Origin: Doryteuthis pealeii | Lineage: Eukaryota > Mollusca > Cephalopoda > Myopsida > Loliginidae | NCBI GenBank assembly: GCA_023376005.1 | Contig: CM042143.1 | Coordinates: forward strand, 85,398,430-85,462,429 | Reading direction: 5' to 3' | Length of the DNA stretch: 64,000 nucleotides | In this document: piece by piece, positions 32,305 to 42,725 of the stretch | Layout: each line of letters opens with the position of its first letter | Position numbering within the stretch: position 1 is the first letter of the stretch | Notes under the pieces: model-generated | The model's input: the letters and a program-made list of their open reading frames with translations, nothing else | The model's database searches: none | What the model was told of the DNA's origin: nothing | Translations under genes and position numbers: made by a program

Positions 32305-32465
32305 TTTTGCTTGCCAGTCTGGTGTTTTGGAATACAACGAGTGCACCTCAGCAGAGAGGTAAGACCCCCCCGCCATGGGACCACCTATTGTCTGTAGATG
32401 GCGCTCCGTGATACTTAAGGACAGAATCCTAGTGGATGAGCAATTAATGACATGCAACACTCCAA
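32305..32465 (-). repeat. rep-3, copy d (3' end only)
   Basis: Minus-strand 3' end: CACCTCAGCAGAGAGGTAAG, GGGACCACCTATTGTCTG, ACTTAAGGACAGAATCC and TGACATGCAACACTCCA. Confidence 0.85.
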
Positions 32466-32473
32466 TTTATCTG

Positions 32474-32572
32474 AAAAATGAGGTAACAACGATGTTGTTT
32501 ATTTATCTTTGATTTATTTTTAAAGAAAAAAAATCAAAGGTAAATAAATAACATCATTGTTACCTCGTTTTT
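32474..32572. repeat. inverted repeat, about 42-bp arms
   Basis: Left arm 32474-32515 and right arm 32531-32572 (GAGGTAACAACGATGTTGTT / AACATCATTGTTACCTC) differ at few positions; 15-nt A/T loop. Abuts rep-3 copy d. Confidence 0.9.
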
Positions 32573-32623
32573 CTTTACACCTGCACTGTGATAAGCTTCA
32601 AAACTAACGATAAAAACCAGTAT

Positions 32624-32627
<4 letters not shown>

Positions 32628-32716
<89 letters not shown>
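32628..32716 (+). repeat. (CA)n(TA)n
   Basis: CA run 32628-32660 then TA run to 32716. Confidence 0.95.
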
Positions 32717-32717
<1 letters not shown>

Positions 32718-33467
32718 TTCCGAATACATTTATCAAATATGTATTAATTCTTTGGCTGTTTTCCTTTATAAGCCTTATTTCCATTGCATTTCATATTCAT
32801 GAATGTGAATATATATGTGTCTATATATTTTCTCTGCAATTCTTTCCCGCTAAAATGCCCAGAAGCAACATCTTTGAAACTGTCATCCCGAATTCCTGAG
32901 TGTCCAAATTCAGCACACTGTCATTGGGATTGCCAAAAATGTCAAAACCCTTGTCATTTCAACGAAGTTGCTAGTTCACCCTCCCCCGCTCCCTTGTGCA
33001 AGATGGTCTAAAGAAAATGTCTAACAAGCCCCGGCTGCAATGCCACCATAACTCTAACGCGAGTCCTGTCGGCCCGAACACCGCACAGATAAAGAAAAGC
33101 TGTACGCGCTATTGGCTAAGTGATTTCGATGGGCCGTTCTATAATAACTCAAACTGTAATGCACGTCTGACCACAAGGTCGGTAACTGCCACGTTTTTGA
33201 CAGGTGGCGTTTCAACGTGAAACTTTCGAAATATCGGAATGTCTGGACGCTGATAAGCAATCGGCAAACTTTCGGGCTTATTGTCTTCCAACAAAATGGC
33301 GCTACGGTTTGAAGTTAATCCAATTTTTCAACACTGTTTCATTCATTCATTTTATATTTTTCTTGAAGATGTATAAAGAATAGTTGTTTGATAGATTTAG
33401 AATCATTGGTCTTAATAATAACATTTATCTCGAGATCTGCGTTCGAATCCTAGTAAAAAGCCAGAAT
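32717..33467. other. unassigned; CpG-richer piece 33040-33330
   Basis: Between 33040 and 33330 there are more CpGs than around it, an ATTGGC (CCAAT-type, 33113) and an AAAATGGCGCTACGG piece (YY1-like, 33295). A GTCCTGTCGGCCCGAAC piece resembles part of the LTR at 50769. No gene is visible; promoter versus old LTR cannot be settled by eye. Confidence 0.25.
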
Positions 33468-34020
33468 TTGTTTGGTTTGGTTGGTTGGTTGGTTTTTACA
33501 GCATGTCAACCCTTGTTGGGTTATTCTATGCCGAAAACGTTTTTATTTTATTCATTCTTGATGAGTAATAATTTTTTAACTCGATTTTTTAAACACATTT
33601 TTAAACTATTTTTTATTTAACACATAGATGGGACCCTAACAGGTACTACCACTCTCGGTCAGAGTAGACCTGGGAGCAATGTTGATGAAGGGGTACTTCA
33701 CATTATCCAGAGCTCCAGAATTGGAACCTCACCATTAGATCCAGTTTAACGTCATACCCAGGACTCAGCCACCGCCTTCTAGCACATACATGATAAAAAG
33801 GGTTAGGGGTTTGCCATAAGAACAAAGGGGTTGGGACATTCATAAAGGTGCTAGGGCTTGACGTGACCAGCCGATTGATCTCCGACCGCTCGAATTGCCT
33901 AAATAAGGGCCAAAGTTAAATGTTGCATGTAATTGACTGCTCAGCCATCGGGATTCCGTGGTCACCACCCACGGTCAACTGGTGGCCCCATTGTGGGGAT
34001 TTTATCGTTTTATGCTTTTG
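33468..34020 (+). repeat. rep-3, copy e
   Basis: Near-complete: GGTTGGTTGGTTGGTTTTTAC head through GTCACCACCCACGGTCAACTGG. 3' end lost. Confidence 0.9.
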
Positions 34021-34077
34021 CGAACCAGCGTCAGGCGAATTTCCGGGCCAACTTAGATATTTTCTTTTAAGAGAGAG

Positions 34078-34218
34078 AGAGACAGAGACAGAGAGAGTTT
34101 AATCAAGTTTATTATACTTTTTACATATTGAACTATTTCGAATAGCTCTTAAGTAAACATATCAAACTTTGTAATAATTAAATTATACTATGGTATATAC
34201 ACAGGTCCCGATAGTATA
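34078..34218 (+). repeat. rep-F, copy 3
   Basis: TACATATTGAACTATTTCGAATAGCTCTTAAG.. and ACACAGGTCCCGATAG terminus; the head is replaced by a GAGAGA run. Confidence 0.65.
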
Positions 34219-34309
34219 TGAATGAATGCATTAAACAACGTAATAAGTACATAAATTGACAATGTAATATTTGTTTAGATAAGACAATAATTTCATGCCT
34301 GGAGTGTGG

Positions 34310-34545
34310 CCTATTGTCAGTATTAGCCGGACAGCGAGGGAGTATGTCCCCTTTTCACTATCGCTAGACCTGGGAGATTATTTTTGTGAGCTGGAGCACC
34401 ACACCTACCACTAGCTCCCCACTTTACCACACGGATCTGATTACCCATTCTGTGCTACTCATACGCTGAGATGTCGGGACCGGTATCGAACTCAGAACCA
34501 TTGCGATTCTTAGGCTGGTGCCTTACCGACTGAGCAAATCCAACC
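34310..34545 (-). repeat. SINE-A, copy 5
   Basis: Minus-strand copy with GGTTGGATTTGCTCAGTCGG and GTTCGATACCGG. Contains an insert GATTACCCATTC also present in copies at 49138 and 62613, defining a subfamily. Confidence 0.85.
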
Positions 34546-35045
34546 CTAATAATTAAATACACAAGACCGTATAATGCATTACAGAAGACAAGATAAGAAC
34601 GTGTACCGATGCATAAAGCCATGTAACAAAAGCATGTAGAATACTATATAATAAATAAGCACTTAAAGCAATATAAAAACAGACAGACACATGAACACAC
34701 GTTAAAAGTAATTACTTAAGAAGGCGAATAAGCCATTAAATTCACGTGCTGAAGCACATGTTCTCAGATGCTGTTGTTTCGTGTGAGAAAAATGTCTTAC
34801 CCTCACTTCCGAATATGCGCAGTGCCATGAATCCCACTTCCCGTGAAGTGAAATGAGGAAGCAAGCTGTGGGAGTGATGTACCAAAGTTCAATGCACTCG
34901 GAACAATTTGTCATTATTTAATATACGTAGATGGAATGTCAAAGACTGCTATCATAGAACAATGGAAATTTTGGATGATGAAAAAAAAAAAAAAACTAGC
35001 AGGACCTGTAGATATATTACAGAATATTAATTGAATATATATATT
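34546..35045. other. unassigned, rep-F end at 34995-35030
   Basis: ACTAGCAGGACCTGTAGATAT at 34995 is a minus-strand rep-F terminus. Otherwise no gene. Confidence 0.5.
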
Positions 35046-35328
35046 TACTAATCCCTCCGCATGATCAGGATATGACACAAGGTCAATTTCTAAAGCGGAG
35101 ATTAACAGGTTTGAATTCAGAGTTTTCCTTCTCCTAGACTGATTACCTAACCAAGGATAAAGAGCCTAGTCTTCCCTACTATTCATCCATAGCTGGAGGG
35201 AGAGTAATTAGTTACATACTTTTCTCAAGGGTATTAGTGCTATATGAAGTGCAAACAATCTTGTCCAGGATTTGAACTCAGGTCGACAAGTCCATTTCCT
35301 ACGACTCTAGCCATACACCATGCGTATA
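35046..35328 (-). repeat. SINE-B, copy 4
   Basis: Full minus-strand copy next to a second (copy 5), separated by a short (TA)n. Diverged in the tRNA-like part (ATGGTGTATGG). Confidence 0.9.
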
Positions 35329-35351
35329 TTAAATATATATATATATATATA

Positions 35352-35637
35352 TTTACCAACTCCTCCGCACGAGCAGGATACGACACAAGGTCAATTTCTT
35401 AAGCGGAGTTCAACAGGTTTGAATACAGAGTTTTCCTTCTCCTAGACTGGTTACCTAGCCATGGTTAAAGAACCCAGTCTGCCCTGCTATTTACCCATAG
35501 CTGGAGAGAGAGTAGGATTCATACCTTTCCCAAGGGTATTAGCGCAAAGTGAAATGCAATTACCACGTCCAGGATTTGAACTCGGGGCGACGAGTTCATT
35601 TCCCATGACTTTAACCATTACACCACGCGCTTCCTAC
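35352..35637 (-). repeat. SINE-B, copy 5
   Basis: Same orientation as copy 4; better-preserved AAGCGCGTGGTGTAATGG and CGAGTTCAAATCCTGG. Both end in the same GCACGAGCAGGATACGACAC-type tail followed by a TA run, so this may be a tandem duplication. Confidence 0.9.
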
Positions 35638-35667
35638 ATTAATATTAAACGCGTATATTAAATATAT

Positions 35668-35890
35668 GGGGAGTGTAGAGTACCCCTTCATCGCCATTAC
35701 TCACAGGTTCACCCTGACCCGGAGTAGTAACATCTTTTAGGGTCCCATCTATGGGTTAAATCGATCAAAAAATGAGTTTACAAAATGTGTTTAAAAAAAA
35801 TTGTGTTCGAAAACAAACTGAATACCCAACAAAAATAAATTAAACAAAACGTCTTCAGCATAAAATAACCAAACAACCAACCAACAAAAA
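35668..35890 (-). repeat. rep-3, copy f (head half)
   Basis: Minus-strand head: TTGGTTGTTTGGTTATTTTATGC then GGTCCAC-like middle and CTACACTCCCC end. Confidence 0.85.
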
Positions 35891-36097
35891 ATGTAAATAT
35901 AAAAATACAATGAACGTGATTCCCTAAACCTCTAGGTATAGAATAACCATTGATGGATTGAAATGACATAAGGATCAATCAATAAATTAATTGGAAATAG
36001 ATGTAAATACTCCATAGATTACATTTTATTCGACGCATATACAAAATACATAGTCTGATTGTTTTCTTTTTAAGGATCATAGATTTTTTCCAGATTT

Positions 36098-36575
36098 TAC
36101 TCCATGACATGCAACACTACACGTCGGGTCCTTACTTAAGCAAGACAGGCGGTCGAAGAGGCCCGCTCCAATCAATCGGCTGGGCACTTCAAGCCCTAGC
36201 ACCTACAGGATTGTCCCAACCCTATTGCTCTTGTGGCAAACCTTAACCATTTTATCATATATGCTAGAAGGCGGTGGCTGAGGGTTTAATGTCCTGGGTA
36301 TGATGCTAAACTGCATTTAATGGTGAAGTTCAATTCTGGAGTACTCCTTCATTACAATTACTGCCAGACCCACACTGACCCGAAGTGGTAGTACCTGTTA
36401 GGGTCCCACCTATGGGTTAAATAGAAGTAAGTGAGTTTAAAAATGTGTTTAAATAATTGAGTTAAAAAAACTGAGTACTTATCAAGAAGGATAAAACAAA
36501 ACATCTTCGGCATAGAATAACCCAACAAGGATTGACATGCCGTAAAATCCACCACCCACCCAACCAACCAACAAA
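36098..36575 (-). repeat. rep-3, copy g
   Basis: Minus-strand near-complete copy from GTTGGTTGGGTGGGTGG head to GTTGCATGTCATGGAG. Confidence 0.9.
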
Positions 36576-36775
36576 ATACCTTATTGTTTGTTTTTCAGGA
36601 TCATATATTTTTTCCAAATTTCGCTTTGCAGCATATCGTTTTTCTTAAATTGAAATTTAAGATGAAAAATGATCATTATTAATTTTAGGTTGTTTTTTTT
36701 TTATATACTTTTATCTTAATGTTTATATAAAATAAGCTCCAACCGTTAAAGTACTAATTTATTAATGTCAAGGCC

Positions 36776-36880
36776 ATAAGTAACAGGCACCCAGTGAGAA
36801 TTAAACTCACTAACAATAGCCAGTTAATCTTGCTTGCAAACCATTACATTACATGAGGCACTAGCGCGAATTATAAATAA
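36776..36880 (-). repeat. single tRNA-like unit
   Basis: Reverse complement: GTGCCTCATGTAATGTAATGG, GTGAGTTTAATTCTCACTGG. Same family as the array at 42161. Confidence 0.75.
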
Positions 36881-36887
36881 TTACTTC

Positions 36888-36985
36888 ACCCCCGATGAGA
36901 TTTGAACTTCGTATCCCATATCATCGGTGCTCTTATTTATATGATCTATGCCTTAACCTATTTGGCTATGGTCGCTGTTCCGAAT
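36888..36985 (-). repeat. second, distinct tRNA-like sequence
   Basis: Reverse complement has TAGCCAAATAGGTTAAGGCA (A-box-like) and GAAGTTCAAATCTCATCGG (B-box-like). The spacing between boxes is too long and acceptor arms do not pair well, so not a working tRNA gene. Confidence 0.45.
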
Positions 36986-37162
36986 CTTGACAACATATTG
37001 TATTTAATAGCGGGTAATAAACTTAAATTTATTGGATTTCCGTGGAATTCAATATCAATTCCCACGTGACTTTTCTTAAACATTTTGTTACTTTTCATCT
37101 AAAGTTTTCGGACGTAAAATACTCTGCCTTCGTTAAAATAAAAATACGTCACTTCAGAATAA

Positions 37163-37262
37163 ATTGGTTGGTTTGTTGGTTGGTTGGATTTTACGGCATG
37201 TCAACCCCTGTTAGGTTATTTTCTACTGAAGACGTTCTGTTTTATTCATTCATTGATTAGCA
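37163..37262 (+). repeat. rep-3, copy h (head only)
   Basis: GGTTGGTTTGTTGGTTGG head to GACGTTCTGTTTTATTCATT, then truncated. Confidence 0.85.
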
Positions 37263-37390
37263 AGTAAGACTAACAGGCTATTGTTGGTGGATTTAATTCA
37301 CACCGAGTGCCTCATAGTAAGTAAGACTAACAGGCTATTGTTAGTGAGTTTAATTCACACTGAGTGCCTCATACTTATGGCATTGACCTT
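37263..37390 (+). repeat. two partial tRNA-like units
   Basis: AAGTAAGACTAACAGGCTATTGTT and TGAGTTTAATTCACACTGAGTGCC occur twice about 59 bp apart. B-box half of the tRNA-like family. Confidence 0.75.
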
Positions 37391-37417
37391 AGTAAATGAC
37401 TACTTTAATTATTGGGG

Positions 37418-37658
37418 ATTTAGCTCAGTCGGTAGAGCATTCGGCTAGAATCCACAAGGTTCCTAGTTCGATACCGGCCCTCACCAACTCAGCGTATGAG
37501 TAGCGCAGGGATCTGTGCGGTAAAGTAAGGAGCTAATAGTAGGTGTGGCGCTCCACCTCAGATGCAAAAACAATCTCCTTGGTCTAGCGCTAGTGAAAAG
37601 GGGATAGACTCCCTGGCAGATTGGCTGATACCGACTTTAGGCCACCCCGACGACTTTA
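37418..37658 (+). repeat. SINE-A, copy 6
   Basis: GGGGATTTAGCTCAGTCGG, CTAGTTCGATACCGG, full body and CGACTTTAGGCCACCCCGACG end. Confidence 0.9.
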
Positions 37659-37822
37659 ATTTTTTTTACTTTATTTCATCTAAACATTAAGATGAAAATA
37701 AAATGAATACAAACCTAAAATTAATGATGAACGTTTTTCAATTTAAATTTCAATTGATGAAAAACGATATCCGAAAAAGTGAAATCTGTAAAAAATATAT
37801 GATCCCAAAAAAGCAAACAATC

Positions 37823-38400
37823 ATGGTTGGTTCGTTGATTGGGTTATACGGCACGTCAACTCTTGTTGGGTTATTTTATGCCGAAGATATTTTTTTTTAT
37901 TCCTTCTTATTAGGTACTCAGTTTTTCAACTCACTTTCTTCTATTTAACCTATAGATGGGGGCCTAACAGGTATTACCACTGCGGGTCAGGGTGGAATTG
38001 GCAGTAATTGTGATGAAGGGATACTTTACATTACCCCGAGTTACAGAATTGGAACTTCAACATTAGATGCAGTTTAGCGTCATACCCAGTACACTATGAC
38101 CTTCAGCCACCGATTTTAGCACATATATGATAAAAGAGTTGGGGTTTGCCATAAGAACAATAGAGTTGGGACAATCATATAGGTGCTAGGCTTTGACGTG
38201 ATCATCTGATTGATCGAAGGGGCCTCCCAGACCGTTCGTTTAGATTAATAAGGACCAAAGTGGAGTGTTGCATGTCATGGACTACTCAGCCACAAGGATT
38301 CTGTCCTTAAACATCCCGTGTCGCCACCCACGGCCAACAGGTGGCCCCATTGGGTGGAATTTACCTCTTTGCACAAGCACAGTCAGTGTATTCTACAGCA
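37823..38400 (+). repeat. rep-3, copy i
   Basis: Near-complete: head GGTTGGTTCGTTGATTGGG to the TGCACAAGCACAGTCAGTGT 3' end. Confidence 0.9.
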
Positions 38401-38461
38401 GCATCCGACAAGATATGGGAGAGGATGAGATCTTAAAGTACTTTTGAATAACAAGAAAATA

Positions 38462-38628
38462 ACCCCCTGCCCTACAATTTACTTATAGTTGAAGGGAGAA
38501 TAGTTGGATTCGTACCTTTCCCGAATGTATCATCACTATGTGAAATGCGAACAGCCACGTTCAGAATTTGAACTCGTCTCGCCGTGTTCATTTCCTACGA
38601 CGGTAACCATTGCACAATGCGCGCCTCC
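38462..38628 (-). repeat. SINE-B, copy 7 (5' half)
   Basis: Minus strand GGAGGCGCGCATTGTGCAATGG and CGAGTTCAAATTCTG. Confidence 0.8.
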
Positions 38629-38687
38629 AAGCTACAATGCCATTTGTGGCGCTCATCGTGGAACGGTTATCATTGTAGAACATTAAC

Positions 38688-38935
38688 TTGGTTTCCCAAA
38701 TTCAAATCCTGGATGAGGCTGTTTGAATTTTATCATAGCGTTTATACTCACAGGAAAACGTATGGATCCATATATTCTCCATCACACCTAGCAATGGTTA
38801 AATAATAGACTGAGCTTTTTAATCTTTCTTAGGCAACCAGTCTAGGAGAAGGAAAACTTTGGATTCGAACCTGTTAAAATCAGCTTAATAAATTGACTTT
38901 GTGTCCCATGCTAGTCGTGAGGAGGGGTTGGCAAA
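38688..38935 (+). repeat. SINE-B, copy 8
   Basis: Begins inside the B box (TTCAAATCCTGGATGAGG). Middle and AGGCAACCAGTCTAGGAGAA to GTCGTGAGGAGGGGTTGG tail present. Confidence 0.85.
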
Positions 38936-38999
38936 TATGTATACACAAGTATATACGAAACTTCCGATCTGACTTGAAATTGAATCGTATATACTAAAA

Positions 39000-39268
39000 G
39001 TGGAGGTGCGTGTTGTAATGGTTATAATAGTAAATAGACACGGCTAGACGAGTTCAAATTCTGGACAAGTTTATTTCAATTTCCCATAGCGCTAATAACC
39101 TTGGTAAAGGTATGAATCCAACGATTGTTCGTCTCGATATGAGTAAATAGTAGGGCAGACTGAGCTCTCTAATCTTACTTTGGCAACCAGTCAGAACTTG
39201 TTTAACCTATTAAAATCCGCTTAAAAATTGACCTTGTGTCCCAATACGATCGTCGGATGGGCTGGTAG
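39000..39268 (+). repeat. SINE-B, copy 9
   Basis: GTGGAGGTGCGTGTTGTAATGG, GAGTTCAAATTCTGG and full body; tail CGATCGTCGGATGGGC. Confidence 0.85.
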
Positions 39269-39371
39269 ATATATATACACGGGTGGGAGTAAATAGAGAA
39301 ATACATCCGACGGTAAAATAGAAAAATCCAAAGTATTCCAAAAAGATGAATTTATTTTTAATGGTGATGTC

Positions 39372-39414
39372 GACGTTATAAAGCTTCAGTTTTAGTACGC
39401 CTTCATCAGGACTT
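39372..39414 (-). ncRNA. hammerhead-like motif, damaged
   Basis: Left-arm partner of 39426-39473. CTGATGA is exact, but GAAA is GAAG and stem III is TTTATAACG instead of palindromic. Probably inactive. Confidence 0.45.
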
Positions 39415-39425
39415 CTTTCCATCTC

Positions 39426-39473
39426 AAGTTCTGATGAAGGTTTACAAAAACTGAAACGTTATAACGTCGACTT
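39426..39473 (+). ncRNA. hammerhead ribozyme motif, intact core
   Basis: Stem I AAGTT (39426-39430) with GACTT (39469-39473). CTGATGA at 39431-39437. Stem II AGGTTT/AAAACT with one G-A mismatch and loop ACA. GAAA at 39453-39456. Stem III palindrome CGTTATAACG, cleavage triplet GTC at 39466-39468. All invariant core bases present. Confidence 0.7.
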
Positions 39474-39599
39474 CACCATTAAGAATAGATTCATCTTTTT
39501 GGAATACTTCGTGTTTTTCTATTTTCTGTATACACAAGTATATAAGAAACTTCCGACTTGACCTGGAATTGATTCATATATTTTATCGCCTTTTATGGA

Positions 39600-39785
39600 C
39601 AAGGCTTTAATCCATTTGATCCCCAAACAGTTCCAGGTTTGATACCAGCCCTCACCGACTCAGCATATGAGTAGCATAACTTGGATATGTGCAGTGGGGA
39701 GCTGATGGTAGGTGTGGTGCTCCACCTTAGATGCAAAAACAATCTCCCCAGTCTAGCACCAGTGAAAAGAAGATAAACTTCTTCA
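39600..39785 (+). repeat. SINE-A, copy 7 (diverged)
   Basis: The tRNA head is nearly lost (only TTCCAGGTTTGATACCAGCC). Body TCAGCATATGAGTAGCA and GGAGCTGATGGTAGGTGTGG clear. Confidence 0.75.
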
Positions 39786-41075
39786 CTTCATTATATAATA
39801 TATTCAATACCATAAGGGCCCCTGTATAATAAGTATAGGCTGATAGTCATATTCAACTGGTGGGTCACGGGGCCCAATAATGAGTTTGGCCTAGGGCCCA
39901 CAAATAGGTATTTGTCAGGTGCGATTTACCTAACATATATTCACCTTTATTTAGTTTTAAAAAATATGAAAAAAATTAGAAAAACGGAATCGCAAATAAA
40001 ATAAAATATTTTTTTAAAGCTATATGCAAATAATTTGTAAAATTGTGAAAATAATATTCCTGGCAATTGCAGGTATATAGCTGAACATTAAATGACTTAA
40101 CTGTAGTCACCCGGTTCTGAGGTTGTATTCCTAATGTCAGATTGCTGAAGCTTGTCATCACACTCACCTGAAAATAAATAAAGAGAAAATGAAATACTTA
40201 CACATTAGTATTAGACAAATATTTACAAAATCAATACTCATAAGGCCTAATCCTTTCGACCACAAATGTTTAAATCTAGATGGGGCACAACTCTACATAA
40301 ATATTGACACCTCTAAACGTCAAAGCATGTTTTACTTTCCTTTTAAGTCTATCTTTCTCTTTATGTCAAATGTTTTCTTGTTTCTTATTCCCTTGTTGTC
40401 CAGCATCATTTCATCTTTCTCACTAATTTCTATGGCTTCATCTTTTTCCTCCTATATCACTACGCTCTTCTTTTGGAATGGAGTGATGATATGTTGTGGA
40501 AATGTTTGTATACTTATCTCTGAATCGGTATTGCATTTGGAGAGGCTGGAATCCTAGTTGCTGGGCTGCTGTTCAGTTGGCTGGCAATTCCTGGATGTTT
40601 TCAGTCTGGAAACCAACTTTGGGGCTAAGGGATATCTTGCCTCGTGCCATTAAGAAATAGCACAAAGCCACTTCTTTTTCTCAAGGGATTTTTATTTCTC
40701 CCAAAGGCAAAAGTGCCGAGAGCAAAAAGTCCATATCTTGCTCTATCGACACATAATTCCAAACAGTTTCACTCTGACCTCTCACTCCTCCTCTCTCACA
40801 CTTCTCTACTTCTCTCCCTACAACCAATCAAACAATGACATGTAGCTATGCTGATTCATACTTAAACTTTTCCATTCTAATCTAACACATATTTTTTCTA
40901 AAACTTTTTCCGTGCTAATTTGCATATCTGGTTACACTCATATGGCCCCACCCCTGGCTCTTTATGTTACACCTTCATCATCTTCTTTAAAAAAAACGCA
41001 TATTCAATTATTTCAACAGCTGTTTATTCTAACCTTTTTTTTAAATTCAAAACTCCGTCAAAATAGCATTTATTT
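39786..41075. other. unassigned, no gene supported
   Basis: AGGGCCCC- and GGGGCCCA-type palindromic pieces near 39827 and 39880. The open frame 40189-40557 (122 aa) is hydrophobic and has no recognisable domain or neighbouring gene signals. Confidence 0.45.
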
Positions 41076-41318
41076 TGGACCATATGACCTTCAGGCACCC
41101 CTTTTTGATCTCGATTAAGACAGAACATGTTTTTCATTTACACCGTCAATATCCGGTTGTTTTAACAGACGATTTTTAGACTTTTTTTAATCATAAAATT
41201 AACCCCTATCCCTAACCCCTAACCCGAACCCCTAACAAACAATCGGATATTGACGTGTAAATGAAAAACGTCCTTTCTTAAGCGAGATCAAAAAGGGGTG
41301 CCTAAAGGTAATATGGTC
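41076..41318. mobile_element. MITE-like inverted-repeat element with (CCCTAA)-like centre
   Basis: Ends GGACCATATGACCTTCAGGC and GCCTAAAGGTAATATGGTCC. Arms of about 95 bp continue through ACCCCTTTTTGATCTCG, ATTTACACCGTCAATATCCGG. The loop holds CCCTATCCCTAACCCCTAACCC-type repeats (41204-41239). No protein, so non-autonomous. Confidence 0.75.
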
Positions 41319-41610
41319 CGTTATTTTATCTATACAGATCCACCCGCATTTCCTTCCTTCTCGTGATTACTTTCTTTCTTGCTCTCTTTCTTTTTTTCTT
41401 TTTTAACACTAGAATTAAATCCACTTGAAATTCTTTTATCTTTATTCTCGTCACCCTCACTGGTAGTTCGCTTTGCTGTAGAGCAATTGTTAGCAATTTA
41501 ATCTCAAAACAACAGGACTGAGTTCGATCTACGCTGATACCTCATTTCTTACCTAGAGCCACGCGAGACCAATTCAAGAAAATATTATTTGGCCCCTCAT
41601 CACAATATTT
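41319..41610. other. unassigned
   Basis: CTTTCTTTC-type run near 41365-41405. No gene. Confidence 0.4.
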
Positions 41611-41880
41611 GGTTTGGTTGGTTGGTTGGATTTTACGGCATGTCAACCCTTGTCAGGTTATTTTATGCCGGAGACGTTTTGTTTTATTCGTTCTTGATAG
41701 GTATTCAACCCATTTTAACTCATTTTTAACTCATTTTTTATCTATTTAATCTATAGATGGGACCCTAACCGGTACTACCCCTCCGTATTAGAATGGACCT
41801 GAGAGTAGTGGCCAGGAAAGGATACTCTTCACCATTAGGTGCAGTTTAACGTCATACCCAGGACATCCGCCATATTGCAG
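41611..41880 (+). repeat. rep-3, copy j
   Basis: GGTTTGGTTGGTTGGTTGG head, ACGGCATGTCAACCC, then an internal deletion and GCAGTTTAACGTCATACCC. Confidence 0.9.
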
Positions 41881-42064
41881 TAGTTAACAAGGTAAAGATT
41901 TAGGACACTAGAAATATTTTCGGGACTAGGCATGACTCAATATATCCCTGAACGTATTGTTTTAGTATTATTGTTGTAATATCTTTATAATTATAGAAAA
42001 AATTATAGTTGTTACCAGTGAACCTGTTGCTGTTGAAATGAATAAAAAATAAATAACAAAAAAT

Positions 42065-42120
42065 GAATGCTTTGATATATATATATATAATATATATATA
42101 TATATATAATATATATATTA
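42065..42120 (+). repeat. (AT)n
   Basis: Short AT run with phase breaks before the tRNA-like array. Confidence 0.9.
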
Positions 42121-42160
42121 AGGAGGGTGATTTAATATTATACCAAAATTGTGGGGTTGG

Positions 42161-42725
42161 AGTATATTTGGTATAGTTATTTACTAAGTGCAGCTTAGAT
42201 GCGACACAAAGCCAGAAATATGGGGCATCCAGTGAGAATCGAACAGACTAACAATGTTTTGCTAATCTAGCTTGCTAACCATTACACCACATGAGGTACC
42301 AAGTATATTTGTTATAGTTATTCATTAAACTTAGCTTAGATGTGGCCCAAGGTCAAATTATGGGACGCCCAGTGAGAATCGAACTCACTAATAATGGTCT
42401 ACGAATCTAGCTTGCTAACCATTACACCATATGAGGTACCCAAGTATATTTGGTATAGTTATTTACAAAGCTTAGATTAAAATTGACACAAGGCCAGAAG
42501 TATGGGCGCCCATTGAGAATCGAACTCACTAGCAATGGTCTGAGAACCTAGCTGCAACCATCACACCACATGAGTACACAAGTATTTGGTATAGTTATTT
42601 ACTAAGCTTAGCTTAACGATGGTCTACAATCTATCTTGCTAACCATTACACCACGTAAGGTGCCCATATAGTTATTTACTAAACTTAGCTTAGATGTGGC
42701 ACTAGGCCAGAAGTATGGGGTGCCT
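42161..42725 (-). repeat. tandem tRNA-like array, sub-array 1
   Basis: Four and a half units starting at 42161, 42301, 42442, 42580 and about 42667, period 138-141 bp. Reverse complement of a unit: GGTACCTCATGTGGTGTAATGG TTAGCA.. then GAGTTCGATTCTCACTGGGC, the A and B box of a tRNA-derived unit, then a TAAGCTAAGCTT-type linker. One unit has lost its middle. Confidence 0.85.

Larger units (their letters stand above)
39314..39526. repeat. inverted repeat of about 105-bp arms carrying paired hammerhead motifs
   Basis: AAAATAGAAAAATCCAAAG..TATTCC pairs with GGAATACTTCGTGTTTTTC. The arms continue through AAAGATGAAT, GGTGATGTCGACGTTATAA and CTTCATCAG. Each arm contains one hammerhead-like sequence, facing each other. 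Foldback of a retroelement end is the simplest reading. Confidence 0.85.

Noticed and set aside
40189..40557. 122-aa open frame as a host gene
   Set aside because: No recognisable domain, no neighbouring exon or promoter signal, in a region of decayed repeats.
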